Shown here: positions 36,426-48,299 of the stretch, piece by piece | Numbering within the stretch: the stretch's first letter is position 1 | Layout: each line of letters begins with the position of its first letter | Assembly: GCA_050084985.1 (NCBI GenBank) | Contig: JBITNC010000001.1 | Span: 95,232,001 to 95,296,000, forward strand | Length of the DNA stretch: 64,000 bases | Direction of reading: 5' to 3' | From: Nageia nagi | Taxonomy: Eukaryota > Pinophyta | The notes under the pieces: generated by a model | What the model saw: only the letters and a program-made list of their open reading frames with translations | Told to the model about the DNA's origin: nothing | Databases searched by the model: none | Program-made: the position numbers and the translations under genes

Positions 36426-36965
36426 AGATGCATGTGATTGCAGTAAAGCAAATTTTTTGGTACCTCAAAGGTATAATGGACTATGACCTATGGTATCCTA
36501 AGGGGAAGGATTTCACACTCATTCTTTCTTAGATGAAGTTGGACAAGTTGTGTAGATGATAGGAGGAGCACCAGTGGTGGTGCATTCTACTTAGGAAACA
36601 ATCTTGTTGGTTGACATAGCAAAAAATAGCTATTGGTATCATTATCCATAGTGGAAGTAGAGTACATAATAGAAACATCATGTTGTACATAAGTTATGTG
36701 GATGAAACAAATGATGAATAATATAAGTTATTCATATCATAGAGCCCATTTTAGTTATGTGTGATAACACAAGTGCAATCAATATTTCCAAGAATCCGAT
36801 CATGCATTCAAGAATGAAACACATTGCCATTCGGTACCATTTCTTAAAGGAAAAGGTTGCAGAAGGAGAGGTAAAGTTATAATTTCTTCCCACATTAGAG
36901 AAAGTAGCATATATCTTCACTAAACCATTACCCAAGGAATTTTTGAGTACCTATGAAAGAAATTA
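36426..36965 (+). pseudogene. copia RNase H, heavily decayed
   Basis: Recognisable words: IFWYLKGIMDYDLWYPKG near 36450, then DETGQ-like and CVDDRRSTSGGAFYLG-like remnants at 36535-36590 across frames, VALSIVEVEYI-like near 36645, and a C-terminal VADIFTKPLPKEF-like block near 36905-36945. The catalytic residues cannot be judged in the present frames. Confidence 0.65.
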
Positions 36966-37144
36966 GGAGTGGTGACATTGCCCAAGCATTGACTAGCTTT
37001 TGGGTGCATAATCTCAAGGGAGATAATTTTGTACTTTCTTATGTTTTTGATCCTATATAATTATGTTCTCTTATATATTGATTTATTCTTGATTATTATG
37101 TGTATGGACTCAAGGGGATTCCAAGGCATGCCTTTGTATTTGTT

Positions 37145-37211
37145 GTCAAAGGGGGAGAAGAGTCATAAGTTTTTATGTATGTGTTGCCAATAATTCCAAA
37201 GGGGGAGATTA
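37145..37211 (+). other. Polypurine tract(s) of the copia element
   Basis: CAAAGGGGGAGAAGAG (37148-37163) and CCAAAGGGGGAGATTA (37194-37211 region) lie about 45 bases apart just before the right LTR. The second is in the right place to prime plus-strand synthesis; paired copies are common in this superfamily. Confidence 0.7.
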
Positions 37212-37221
37212 TTGAGCATGG

Positions 37222-39269
37222 TGTAGCAGTGTTATCATCATTTTCAACATGAAAATATTAGTATGCATATGATTCTCATGGTTTTATATGTTAAATAAAT
37301 GACATCGATAAGATTTGCAATGTTGTAGAATGCAAAAACAACAAAGGGACCAAAAGTTATCATGAGGTACCAAAAGTTGTCAAGGGGGGAAAAATGTAAA
37401 TGAAAGGTAATAGATAGCCATATATGGTTTGAATCAATTTTTGGGATGATAACAAAGTTTTGTTTCACATTAGAATGGTCAAATTCTATGTTAGTTTGAT
37501 TTCATGCACTTATGGATTTTGGAGCAATCAAAAATCTGGATGAAATTAGCTTTGTGTAAGTTAAATTGCCAACAAATGGTGATGAGTCAATAGCTAAAAT
37601 TTAAATTAGATATAGTAATATATACCAAGAATATGTGGTCCAAATTTTGGATCAAAGAAGTGATCAAGGTAGAAATGGTGCAAGTTGCAAAATGCAACTT
37701 TGTAACTTTTCGTAGTTCTAAGCATAATTTTTGGTCATCATGGAAATAGTTGGATGGTTGTTTTGGGATCTTGAAGTCTTCAAATTTAGAATTTCAAATT
37801 TTGTACAAGTTAGATGAGCAAATTTATCACTTTAAAATTTTTCTAAAAATGCCCTAATGTATGAGAAACATAAATATGCACAAAACTAAGCATGTGAAGT
37901 GTTTGACAAAATGCCTATGAAATCTTCATTGGAGGCCACTTTGTGAGAAGTCCTATGCACAAACTATGAATATTTAGACCTTAAAATTTGTACAAAATGT
38001 AGTTGGTTATATGAAGAATATGTGTTCCAAATTTTATGTTAAACCATGACCCAATAAGAAGTTATGGCTTGTCAAAGATGCCACCAAAGCTCTTTTTTCT
38101 ATTTTTCTAGCTTTGGCATATGAATTGTTTGACGAAATACCTCTGGAGTTTGTATGAGAAATTTTAATTAATTTTTACAATACATAGGGCTATAATGTGT
38201 TTAACGAAATGTCCAAATGGATTTTAGCAACAAGCAAAAAAGAATATTGGGTATTATTTGATGCAATGCTCTTCCTTTTATTTTATGACATATGGCATAT
38301 TAAATCAACTATTACACAAATAAAAAATATATGGAATGTATAGTGAAAAAATATAATACACAAAAATTGATTATTGCCAAGGAATTTTTGGAGAACCCAT
38401 AAGTGATGTGAAGAGAAAAATAGAAGATATATTGCCCAACAATATAAAAAAAAGTGAGTTTATGTATTTTTTGGTGTGCAGTAAGGAAATAAATATATGA
38501 TACATTCTTGGAGTACCCAAAAAAGAAGATGTTTCAAATTGAAGAAGTAACTGATCTAGTCTCTTGATATTCAAAATTGTGTCAATGCTTAAAAGGTTTT
38601 TAATATGCATAGTTTGGAAATCAATTTACTTGTGTGCATGGTATTAGGTCTCATCTCCATGGAGCAACATATGCAATGAGTCAAGAGCATCTTATCAATA
38701 ACAATATTTAGTTTTTATTTGTGATAAGGTAACAATTAATATTTTGGGTGTTATAGATCCATTTTATTTTTTTCTAGATAAGTGTGAGAAGTGTGTGTAT
38801 AGAAATGATTGAGAGTGTGTGTGAAGTATTAAGAAGATGAAGTGAAGAAATAGAAGTGTGAGCAGAGGTAATGTTTTGAGCTAAATCATTCAAGATCTTG
38901 TGTGAACTGTAATCAATCCTTTATCTTCTTTATTTGAGTTTGTTAAGTGGGTATTTGGTGAGAGGAGTCAGTGCTCCTTATAGTTGGTGCTACAGAATGA
39001 TAGGGTAGTTGATGTTATTCCTTGCAATGGGTGCTACAACATATTATGATATTTTCATGGCTGGATTTGGATTGGAGTCCAAGTAGTCATTTCCAAGGAT
39101 GTAGCCAAACTAGTGAACCTTGTTACATCTTGTGTTGTGTGTTATTTTTCATATGCTTGCTCATTTGATTTCAGCTTTTCATCACCTTGGTTTCAAAAGT
39201 TAAAATTTTGAATTTAGTTTTTAGACACACTAATTCCTTCCCCCTCTTAGTGTCACGTGAAGTTCAACA
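37222..39269 (+). repeat. Right LTR of the copia element
   Basis: It begins TGTAGCAGTG, about 13 bases after the purine tract, and ends GTTCAACA, followed by TATGG. It lacks the 4.36-kb insertion of its sister. The start could also lie at TGAGCATGG, 10 bases earlier; the TATGG duplications favour the chosen one. Confidence 0.8.
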
Positions 39270-39274
39270 TATGG

Positions 39275-40599
39275 TATATTTATACAATTTTATATCTTTT
39301 TATGCCTCTATAATTATGCTCAAGTAATCTAGAATACTCGTATGATCAATAATTACATAATTATGCTCAAATGATTGAAATACACTATATAGTTTCAACT
39401 ATCCTAAAATAATTCAAATATGCTCTACAATACTACTACAACATATCTTAATTAATTTATAAAAAAAGTTTTTTTACAAGCTAAGAAATGAAGGATCTAA
39501 TAACATGTTCTAATATTTTACAATAATATTCATCTAGATTATGATATCAAGTACCTCCTTTGGTTCAATGATGGTCTAATTTTACAAGCATGAAAAAGGT
39601 ATTTTATCACTTTTAATAGGCTTCTTACAATAGTCACATAAGCTTTTGGGCTCCATGTTTGGACATAAAAATTATGCAATGTAGATGGACATGAACACGA
39701 TGATAAACAAAATATGATTTGAATATGCCCTACAATTATTCTCAAATGATCAAGAATACCCCTATGATCAAGAATTACAATTATGCTCAAATGATTCAAA
39801 TATGCTCTACAATTATAATGACCCATTTTCTTACCATGATTGAGATCAATAAAATAAAGATATGAATAATTAGTTTATTAGTAAAATATATGATAAATGA
39901 TTTAATTCTTTGGTAAGTTATAATAGTTTTAGGTTATGATATGTAAACTCTATATTTATTACGAGCAATAAAATAAAATGTAAGTTTATTTTATTGGTTA
40001 ATATTACTTTAAAAAAAGTTTATTGTTAGAGAGTTGAAATATTGTAGGTTGTAAGAAGAGACCTAAGGAGGAATAAAAATCCAATTTGTAAATATCTCTC
40101 TAAACCTTATCCTTTTTTAATATTTATATTTAATTAAAATTGATACTTCCCAAAGTTATTTTACCTTGCAAGTAATAAAGAATTACTCGAAAAGGTAATA
40201 CAATGGCAAGAATACCAAAAGTCTACAAATATTATTTAAATTAAATTTTATTAAGTGGTTCCTACAAATAAAGTATATGAATGTATCAAATATATTTTAA
40301 ATATAATATTTCTTCTCTTATTTAAGGAATATGAGAAACTAAGAGAAAGATCAAAAGTCATGTCTTTTCCTCTTATGCGCAATTTTCAAGGAGAGAGGGT
40401 TTAAATGTGGAAGAGAAAACCTTAATGGGTTATATTTTGGATTGGGGGGATTATTTGCTTGGAAATTCATTTTTGGAGAAGGGGTGCATTTTTAAGAAAG
40501 CTTGGAGGGTTTGAAAAGTTGGATTGTTGATTTCCTTGCCAATGTATTTTTCTATATTTTCTTATTTGATTTACAACAAGAATGAAAATATGTGAAGAG
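39275..40599. other. AT-rich flank with a diverged direct repeat
   Basis: A segment near 39313-39385 (AATTATGCTCAA, GATCA-AATTAC) recurs diverged at about 39730-39815. No coding sequence is recognised and no continuation of the gypsy RNase H interrupted at 25449 is seen. Confidence 0.5.
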
Positions 40600-41345
40600 T
40601 TTTCAATGTTTTTAATTTATAACTGAAACTTTTTATTGGTGTAATGTGTTTAATTGCTTCTTTCGATTATAAATTCTAGGTTAAATCAATGAGTTTTCAA
40701 TACCCTTATTATGGTTGGAATAACATATTGGATCAATATGCATAAATGCTTCATTAGATTGAAGTTTCAAGATTGATTCAATAAGTTTTTAATGCACTTT
40801 TAATGGTTGAAGAATTACATTGGTAAAATGTGTTTATTTATGTCTTTCAATTAGAAATTCTAGATTGAATAAATGATTTTTTAAAAATATTTTTATGGAT
40901 GAAATTTTATATTGGATACATGTGCATAATTGCTTCTTTGAATTATAAATTCTAGATTTTGAATCTAAGAATTTTAATGTGCTTTTTATGGTTGAAACTT
41001 TACATTATTTCAATGTGTTTAATTATATCTTTGGATTGAAAATTATAGATTGAATCAATGTGTTTTTAATACCCTTATTATGGTTGAAATAATGTATTAG
41101 ATAAATGTGCATAAATATTTCTTTGGATTGGAGTTTAAATAATTATTAAATGAATTTTTAATGTCATTTTTATGGCTTAATCATTTCATTAGTTCAATAA
41201 GCTTATTTGCATCTTTAGATTGGGAATATTAGATATATTCAATATGTATCTTTTGGGTTTATTTTTAGTTGAAAATATTAGATTGAATCAATAAGATTTA
41301 TAGGCTTATTAAGGCTGATTCAATAAGTTTATTGGTTGCTTTTAA
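40600..41345. repeat. Satellite array, 92-bp monomer in 184-bp dimers
   Basis: About eight monomers are present. Two monomer types alternate. Type A carries ATGTGTTTAATTGC (40644, 40828, 41013, 41197). Type B carries ATGTGCATAAAT (40736, 40920, 41105). Both continue with AAATTCTAGATTGAATCAAT and TTTTTATGGTTGAAA. Same-type spacing is 184-185 bases and the A-to-B step is 92, so a dimer became the unit of amplification. The array ends about 150 bases before the gypsy element at 41500. Confidence 0.8.
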
Positions 41346-41499
41346 AAGGGATTTGACTAAATGAGAAGTTTGGAGGTTATATCCCTTTATTGTATGATCA
41401 ACATACTAGTATAAATAGGTTGAACTTATGACTAGAGTTAAAATAATTGGAAGATAATATTAATATGATTTTTGTTATGAGTAAATAAGATGATATTAA

Positions 41500-43351
41500 T
41501 GTATTCATTCATAATAACACTCAAAAATTGGGGTAATTCTATTATTTTTCATTCTTCATTATTTCATTCTTTACTACCCAAGGGTTGTGTATATAAGAAT
41601 ACTTGGGGGGACATTATTCTTTTAGAGTCTTCATGAGTTGTAAAATTTTGTATTATTTCATTTTAAGTCCCTCCTCTTCTCATTTATTTTCTTTAGGGTG
41701 TCAGGAGTCATTATTTTTAGTAGTACCCAAAAATTATGTAAATAAGGATACTCAGGAGTTATGTTATTTTTTTAGTACTTAGAAATTATGTGAATAAGGA
41801 TACCTAGGAGTTATGTTAACAGGAGTCATGTTATCTTATTTAGTATACTCAAGATTCATGTATATAAAAGTATCTTTAAATTATATTTATTACCTTAGAG
41901 TCTCTAGGAATTATTGGCACAAGTGTCCAAGACTTGTACAAATTTAGAGTTAGATTTTTGAAGAACATCAACAAAGCCTAGGGTTTTAGAAGGATGACAT
42001 CATAATTTTTGATGAAAATTAGTTGGTCTTGATAGAATCAAAATATCAATAGAGCCCAATGATTTTGGGAGATGATGTCATAGTTAGTAGGTCCCAAAGT
42101 AAGCAATGGCGGGTGCAAATTTTTGAAAACCATCAATAGAGCTCGATGATTTTGAGTGATGATGTCATATTTTTTGGTGAAAATTAGTGGGTCCTGTTGG
42201 AGCTAGAATATCAATAGTTCCCATTGATTATGAGAGATAATGTCATGATTTTTGACTAAAATTAGTAGATCCTAAAAGAACCAGATCATTGATAGAGCTT
42301 GGAAGAAGAACATAGAGCCTACCAAGCAAGTGTAAGAGTAATGCATGAGAAAGAACATTGGGGTCCACTTCATCTAAATTTTTTACTCTTGGGGCCTTGT
42401 TAATGTGTTAACATCGACTCATTTCCACATAAAAATGGTAGTTCTTCTTGATTCAAGTGAACATAATGTTTATCAACCACCATTACTTTGATTACTGACA
42501 TCCATAGTAAAGATCATAGATATTGCAAAGAAGTAGGTAGCAGCTAATAGAACATAATACCAAATCATACCAATCAAATTGCAATCAAATAACTAATCAA
42601 TCAGCAATAGTGCTATCTTCAATCAGCTATAGGGCCAAAGAAGAACCAGTCAACAACATGTCAGAAGGATTATGGCTCTATGGACATGGCTTTTTAGAAG
42701 TTGTAATTTCCCATATAGTTATGATGATTAATACTTATTCACTATGTAATCTAACATAGTTATAGCATTCATGTAAATAGTGCTATTTTAAAGGAATGTA
42801 TATTAATGAAACCCAACCACCTAAGGAGAGGGGAAGTTGAATAAATAGCTAGCTTTTAGAAATAAAAAAGGTTGAACATTTTAAAAAATTTACCCAAATC
42901 TATAAGAGCTATTCACATATGATAATACAAATAGATAATGCTTTGCCCTCTTGCAACAAAATGGTTGTTATTGCTTTTGTGAATGTTATGTGTGGAATGT
43001 TTTCTTCAAGTTATGGTGGTGTGTTGTGATTGCAAGACCCCAAGTGCAAGATAGTTTGCTATTCTTAATCTTGGATATGGATTACTACCTATGTTATAAT
43101 GCTTGGATTGTAAATTTTCTATTTTAGTTATTTTATTTACTTAACTCTTTCTTGTAACTCTTCATCTTTTTATTCCTTTTCTATTACTTTTGACCTTAAA
43201 TATAGATAGGAATTGACTTATAAACCAAAGATTGAGCAAAAAACCAACATGAGTGCATCCCCACCACCTTCGACTCTTTTAAGGAACCTACCATTGCAAG
43301 AAGTGGAGAACATGACCAAACCAAACCCTTGAGGTTACGTTATATCGATCA
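41500..43351 (+). repeat. 5' LTR of the 14-kb gypsy element
   Basis: It begins TGTATTCATTCATAATAAC and ends near GATCA. It contains internal subrepeats: two copies of a roughly 57-base block at about 41730-41840 (AATAAGGATAC, GGAGTTATGTTA) and three GATGACATCAT...GAAAATTAGT blocks at 41990-42260, all also present in the 3' LTR. Its primer site was not identified with confidence. Confidence 0.8.
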
Positions 43352-43739
43352 ATAGTAGCCAGTTCCATTTTTGGTATGCCTAATGGGACATGAGATAAAT
43401 TCTATATTTAGCAGGCATGGTTAGGCCTGATAGCTTTTTCTGGTGGGCTATCAATTAAATCTTTCAAGATTATAAGGTTTTTGTAATCTTATTGGTGACA
43501 CTGCTATCAACTAATCAATGTTTTGAACTTTAACATCTCTAAAACATAAACTAACTAGAAGTAGTGCTAGAAATTTTCTTAGATAGCCTATATTTCAAGA
43601 GTTATCACTTCCTCACATAAGGACTAGATGAAAGATATCTTAGCTTGTGTCTCCTTTGATCCCTTTAAGGGAAACCCTTTTATCAGTTGTATTTGACTCA
43701 TTCCTAGAAAATCCTTCATCTCCTATACATTCTCTAACT

Positions 43740-44990
43740 ATGGCTCAACCAGTAGATTTTCCTATGTAGAATAATAGTCATCCTTTGATTGTAGTTGCTA
43801 ATTCATCACCTATACATCAAGCAGCTTTTAAAGTTTTAATTAAGTATGATGGTTCTAAAAATATGCCATATGAGCACTATAAAGATGTATCTTTGTTGGC
43901 TTTAAGCTTCAACATTACTAATGAAACTATGATGATAAGGTTATTATCACACTCTTTTGAAGGCAAAGCAGCCAAGTGGTTTATAACTCTCACACCCTAA
44001 TCTATAAATTCATGGGGAGAGTTGTGTTAGACTTTGATTAAAATATTTTCTATAGATGGTGATGATAGCATGTTCCTTAGCCTCATAACATATATAAAAA
44101 ACATCTGTATGAATCTATTGATGATTTTAATATCAAATTTAAAAGAAAATGGAAGTCCATACCAGCAAGGATTAGACTAACAAATGCATAAGCTCTAGTA
44201 TATTATAGAAAATATTATCTTCCTAACCTCAATATGCTTATTATTATGTCAGGAGAAACATTCTTAGATATTTATTAGATAGCAAAGATTGTAAAATATA
44301 CCCTGGTATTCTCTAGTAAAATGTAGCCCAAAATAATCATGCTTGTATTTCCAAGTTTACCTCCTAAGTAGACTCCATAAATAGGTCACCCTGGAGTACT
44401 AGCCTTACCACCTCCTCCCAAACCTATTGTTCAAAATTAGTTATTAGCATTACCTACTCTTGCATCCACTAGTATTGGTATTAAACCTAAATCTCAAGAA
44501 GAGAAAACAATAAGGTAGTTGGAGTTAACTATCAAAAATCTAACCAATAAGTTCACTTTGCAAGAAAGGTAGAATTATGGTTTTAATTATAAAAGATATG
44601 ATAATCAGTATCAACCAAGATTTTAACCCAGTCAACCAATCATAATAGTCTAATCCTCCTAAAATAATTAAGAATGTTGTTATGACTAGTTCTATGGGCA
44701 TTCTGAAATGGTGTCAACCATGTTCAGCTCCTCATTTTTTATATTCGTGTGCAGCATATCAACATTAGTATTTGAGGTTACATTCTAATTAGATGGTAGA
44801 ACCTGCTTTAGATCCTATTGCTAATCTCATAATGGTCAACGTTTGGCTTTTAGAATATGCTAGAGAATAAGCAAATTATGTTCAAACTAGAGCAACTTCT
44901 TTAGTAGCTCCACAATAGCCTCAAGCCACTCAGTAGTATTGAGCTCCCACTCAAGCCCAACCTAAACCTAAGAAAGCTAAGACTCCCTTA
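43740..44990 (+). pseudogene. gypsy gag with zinc knuckle
   Basis: An ATG at 43740 opens MAQPVDFPM, stop (TAG), then continues in frame with HQAAFKVLIKYDG, YKDVSLLALSF, and HSFEGKAAKWFITLTP ahead of SINSWGELC (43950-44025), the standard plant Gag core. The frame then decays. WCQPCSAPHFLYSCAAYQ at 44709-44762 is a C-x2-C-x3-H-x4-C knuckle, one residue shorter than usual between C and H. It is followed by a Pro/Gln/Ala-rich linker with several TAG codons where CAG is expected. Confidence 0.75.
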
Positions 44991-45099
44991 GCTCAACCTC
45001 AGAACCAATGTCATCAAGTCTTATTTAATTTAGGTACTATTCCATCAAGTTTGGGTACTATTCTGTTAAACCCAAGTACTAATGCCCTAGGTGAAACAA

Positions 45100-45970
45100 A
45101 CCTCACTGCAATGAGAAAAGAAGTCTCAAAGAAAGAAATACTTGGTATGTTGAGATATCCTTTCATCATTAATTATCATAAAGAAAAGGCTACTCAATAT
45201 TTCAAAACACATTAGCAAATAGAACCAAGTAATTCCATCCCATATGCTCTATACAATATTATGGAAGAATTGAAGAAAACACCTTCTAGGATTACTATGT
45301 TTGATGCTTTAAAGATACTAGGTCAATTAAATCTTATGCAAGAAGCTTTAAAGTTAAGAAATTATAAAAAGAGGATAAATAAAGAGAATCATATCTATGA
45401 TGTGTCTAAAATTATCCCTCCAACTCCAATAGGTATAACAAGACCCTCACCTTTCTATTTATCTTTGAGATTAAAAGGCTAGGTAGTAAACAATTGTATG
45501 ATTGATACTAGAGCTATCATAACTATTATCCATAAAGCTATTGCAGATGAAATAAAATTATACTTTACAAGATGTATTTATGATATCATATAGTTAGATT
45601 CTTCTTTACTAGACATGGTTAGTAGTGTTAAAGATGTTCAAATAACCTTGAATGCCTTCCTTGATATTCGTGTTGTCCAAACTATTATTGTAGTTGATAT
45701 TCCACCTCTATTTAGAATATGTATTTTTAGAGAATTTATTGCTAAATTGGGGGGGTGCCTAGCCTTAGACTATAGTCATCTTATACTTCCTTTCCAAAAT
45801 AAATGGATGAAGATTCTGAATGAAGGCACTAAAACTATCCATCTCAAGAGAATCAATGAAGTAAATTGTATGAATGATCCACAACTAGTGGAGATATTTG
45901 GAAATGACACACTAAGGGAATCAGTATTGACAAGTAAAGTTCTATCAGCAAATGATCTAAATTATTAGGT
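45100..45970 (+). pseudogene. gypsy protease
   Basis: YNIMEELKKTPSRITMFDAL (45258) and KILGQLNLMQEAL form the conserved block ahead of the protease. NCMIDTRAIITII at 45492-45530 is the active site, with DTGA changed to DTRA. The 117-codon open piece 45615-45968 ends the domain with VVDIPPLFRICIFREF, AKLGGCLALDYSHLILPF and IHLKRINEV. This LGG..aLDxSHxxxP ending is known from plant gypsy proteases. The enzyme would cut the Gag-Pol polyprotein. The lost Gly makes activity unlikely. Confidence 0.75.
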
Positions 45971-46039
45971 CATAGATGCTAGCATGGGAAATTATTAACT
46001 ATATGAGAAAGTTAAACCAATTTTAGTCACTGCTGATAA

Positions 46040-46470
46040 AGAACATGAGGTATGGACGATGTATTTTGATGGTTCTCAATGTAGACATGGATGTGGAGTG
46101 GAGTGGTTTTTAAATCTTCTAAGGGGACTACCAAAAGATTCTCCTTATAATTCACATGGACCTATAGAAATAATGCTATTGAATATGAAGCCCTTTGCTT
46201 AGGGTTATCTAAAGCGATTAGTATAGGCATCAAATGCTTAATTGTTCATGGTGATTCTAAATTTGTAATCAAGCAAGTTAAAAAATAGATCAGTACAAAA
46301 CATCACTACCTGAAGAACTATAGGAACAAAGTGTGGGATTTGTTAGAGTCATTTTTAGTTATTATTTTTATATCTATTCCTAGAAGGTAGAACCAAATAG
46401 TTGATGCACTTGTTGGAAAAGGAGCTCGTTATGACCCTACTCATTATAAAAGAGGAGCTCTTGGAGTCAA
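46040..46470 (+). pseudogene. Additional RNase H domain placed before reverse transcriptase
   Basis: The plus strand reads WTMYFDGSQCRHGCGVG (first Asp at 46068), a stretch of about 30 residues, NAIEYEALCLGLSKAISIG (Glu near 46187), IKCLIVHGDSKFVIKQVKK (second Asp at 46253) and, further on, NQIVDALVGKGARYDP (near 46394-46435, last conserved Asp). All four acidic positions of a type-I RNase H are present, with one or two frameshifts and TAG stops between them. The YEAL..GL and GDS..V..Q words match the archaeal-like RNase H known from plant gypsy elements, including the copy at 18577-19090 in this window. The reverse transcriptase begins only about 400 bases downstream. Downstream words KVYYRPSIPNVANFW belong to the linker. 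Confidence 0.75.
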
Positions 46471-46859
46471 AGTTTATTATAGGCCTTCGATACCCAATGT
46501 TGCAAACTTTTGGTAGGTATTTGAATCTGATCAGCATATTATCAACTTTATCATAGATGAAATAGTGGTTCACACTTTTGATACTCAAGAAATGCTTAAT
46601 TGTTTTCAAGAATCAGATGTCATTCAACTTAGAAATAATGTTATACCAAAAGGATTACTCTCTTTTGAAAGATAATTTGATTCAAAAGATGTCCTAAAGG
46701 ATAAGTCTTTGGTCATCTTGAAGGAGAATTATGTTGAGCTAGAAGTAAAGATTGGTAAGTACATAAAAGTTGGTTTAGAGTGTTTTGGTGTATAAAAGGT
46801 TACTATGTCTTGGATTTATCATGATTTTTCAAAAGTGATTGCTTGGACTTATGATGCAG

Positions 46860-47690
46860 TTGAGTTTGAACTAGAAGCTAAACTATATAGGCAAAAATAG
46901 AGACCTGTAAATTCAAAGATAGAAGAAGCTATGAAATAGGAGTTAATCAAGCTCCTTGATTCAAAAATCACTTATTCTATCAAGCAATCTTCTTGGGTTG
47001 CAAATTTAGTTCCTATGAGAGAAAGAAAAGTGAAGAAATTAGACTCTATGTTGATTTTAGAAATTTGAATAAAGTGTCCTTGAAAGATAATTATCCTCTC
47101 CCTCTAATGGAGTAGATCCTGCATATAGTAGTTGGAGCTTGCTATTTTTCAATGATTGGTGGTTACTTAGGATTTAACTAGATTTGGGTGAAGGATAAAG
47201 ATTAGTTCAAAATAACATTTACAATTAAATGGAGGACATTTGCTTTTCAAAGGATGCCATTTGGTCTTTCTAATGTAGGAGCTACTTTTCAAAGAACCAT
47301 GGATCATGCATTTGATGAACTAATAAACAAGATTATATTGATATATTTAGATGATATCACTATCTTCTCTAGAAGTAGAAATGATCACCTGAAACATCTA
47401 AGATTAGTCTTTGAAAAATGCATGAAGTTTGGCATCTCAATCAACTTGAAAAAGTCAATTTTTATGGTCAACTAAGGAAAGTTACTTGGCCACATTGTCT
47501 CAAAACAAGGACTAGCAATTGATCCAGATAATGTGAAAGCTATAGAAGCATTGCCACTCCCCTCTAACAAGAAAGCCTTATAGTCATTCCTTGGTTAGAT
47601 CAATTTTTTTAGGAAATTTATTAATAATTTTTCAAAAATTGTATCTCCAATCACTTCAATGCTAAAGAAAGATGTTGTATTTTTCTGATC
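46860..47690 (+). pseudogene. gypsy reverse transcriptase
   Basis: Blocks in order: RPVNSKIEEAMK (46913), ELIKLLDSKITYSIKQSSW (46945), VANLVPMRERKVKKLDSM (47000), frameshift, DNYPLPL-like, MPFGLSNVGATFQRTMDHAFD (split here as MPFGLSNVG and ATFQRTMDHAFD, 47254), IYLDDITIFSRSRNDHLKHL (47341) with the intact active site YLDD at 47344-47355, and ISINLKKSIFMV. Then LLGHIVSKQGLAIDPDNVKA and ALxSFLGxINFFRKF at 47575-47620, in which both Gln positions are TAG. The palm and thumb are otherwise readable. Confidence 0.85.
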
Positions 47691-48110
47691 ATGTGAAGCA
47701 AAAGTAACCTTCAAAGAGATAAAAAAGGCTATAACAAAAGCTCCTATGCTTAAAAATTTTGATATGTCAAAATATTTCATCATGTATGCACATGGAGTAG
47801 ATAGGAGCATTGCTACGATTCTTGCATAGAAGGATGACAATAATGAAGAATACCCAATTGCTTTTCATAGACAAAAACTACATCAACACTAGCAAAGGTA
47901 CTCATTTATTGAAAAGCAAGTGTTTTCCATTATGAAGGGACTTAAAAAGTTTAAACATTATCTCCCATAGTAGAACCCTTGTATATACTATTCATCTAGA
48001 TGTAAGAAATTATATTCTACAAGGAGATCTAAGTGAAGAAAAAGCTAGTTGGATTACTAAAATAATGGAATATGACATAGAGATTAAGCCAATCAAGTTG
48101 GTTAGAGGTA
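47691..48110 (+). pseudogene. gypsy RNase H attached to reverse transcriptase
   Basis: VTFKEIKKAITKAPMLKNFD then YFIMYAHGVDRSIATILA and NNEEYPIAFHRQKL, YSFIEKQVFSIMKGLKKFKHY (47708-47965). The expected D-A-S at the start of the active site is degraded to YAHG. Two adjacent TAG codons follow at 47969. The linker to integrase includes QGDLSEEKASWITKIMEYD-like words near 48018-48075. Confidence 0.7.
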
Positions 48111-48299
48111 GGGCTCTTTGTGAAAGTATAGTTTATTTTCAAAATAGCAACTTAATCATGAAAGTGATTGGATTAAGCAAATCATGGTTTATTTTCAAAC
48201 TGGCAAGTGCCCTAAAGCTCTAGATGATTCCAAAAAAGGATATTTAGGTTGCATGCCCTTAAATTTATCATAATAAATGATTATATAGAAAAAATTTTG

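Larger units (their letters stand above)
25455..39269 (+). mobile_element. Ty1/copia retrotransposon with about 2-kb LTRs
   Basis: Order on the plus strand: left LTR (25455-26644 and 31001-31901, interrupted), primer site, gag, protease, integrase, reverse transcriptase, RNase H, polypurine tract, right LTR (37222-39269). Placing integrase ahead of reverse transcriptase is diagnostic of Ty1/copia. Without the inner insertion the element is about 9.45 kb. Five-base TATGG target duplications flank it. The LTRs differ at many sites, so the insertion is old. It lies in the RNase H region of a plus-strand gypsy element. Confidence 0.85.
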
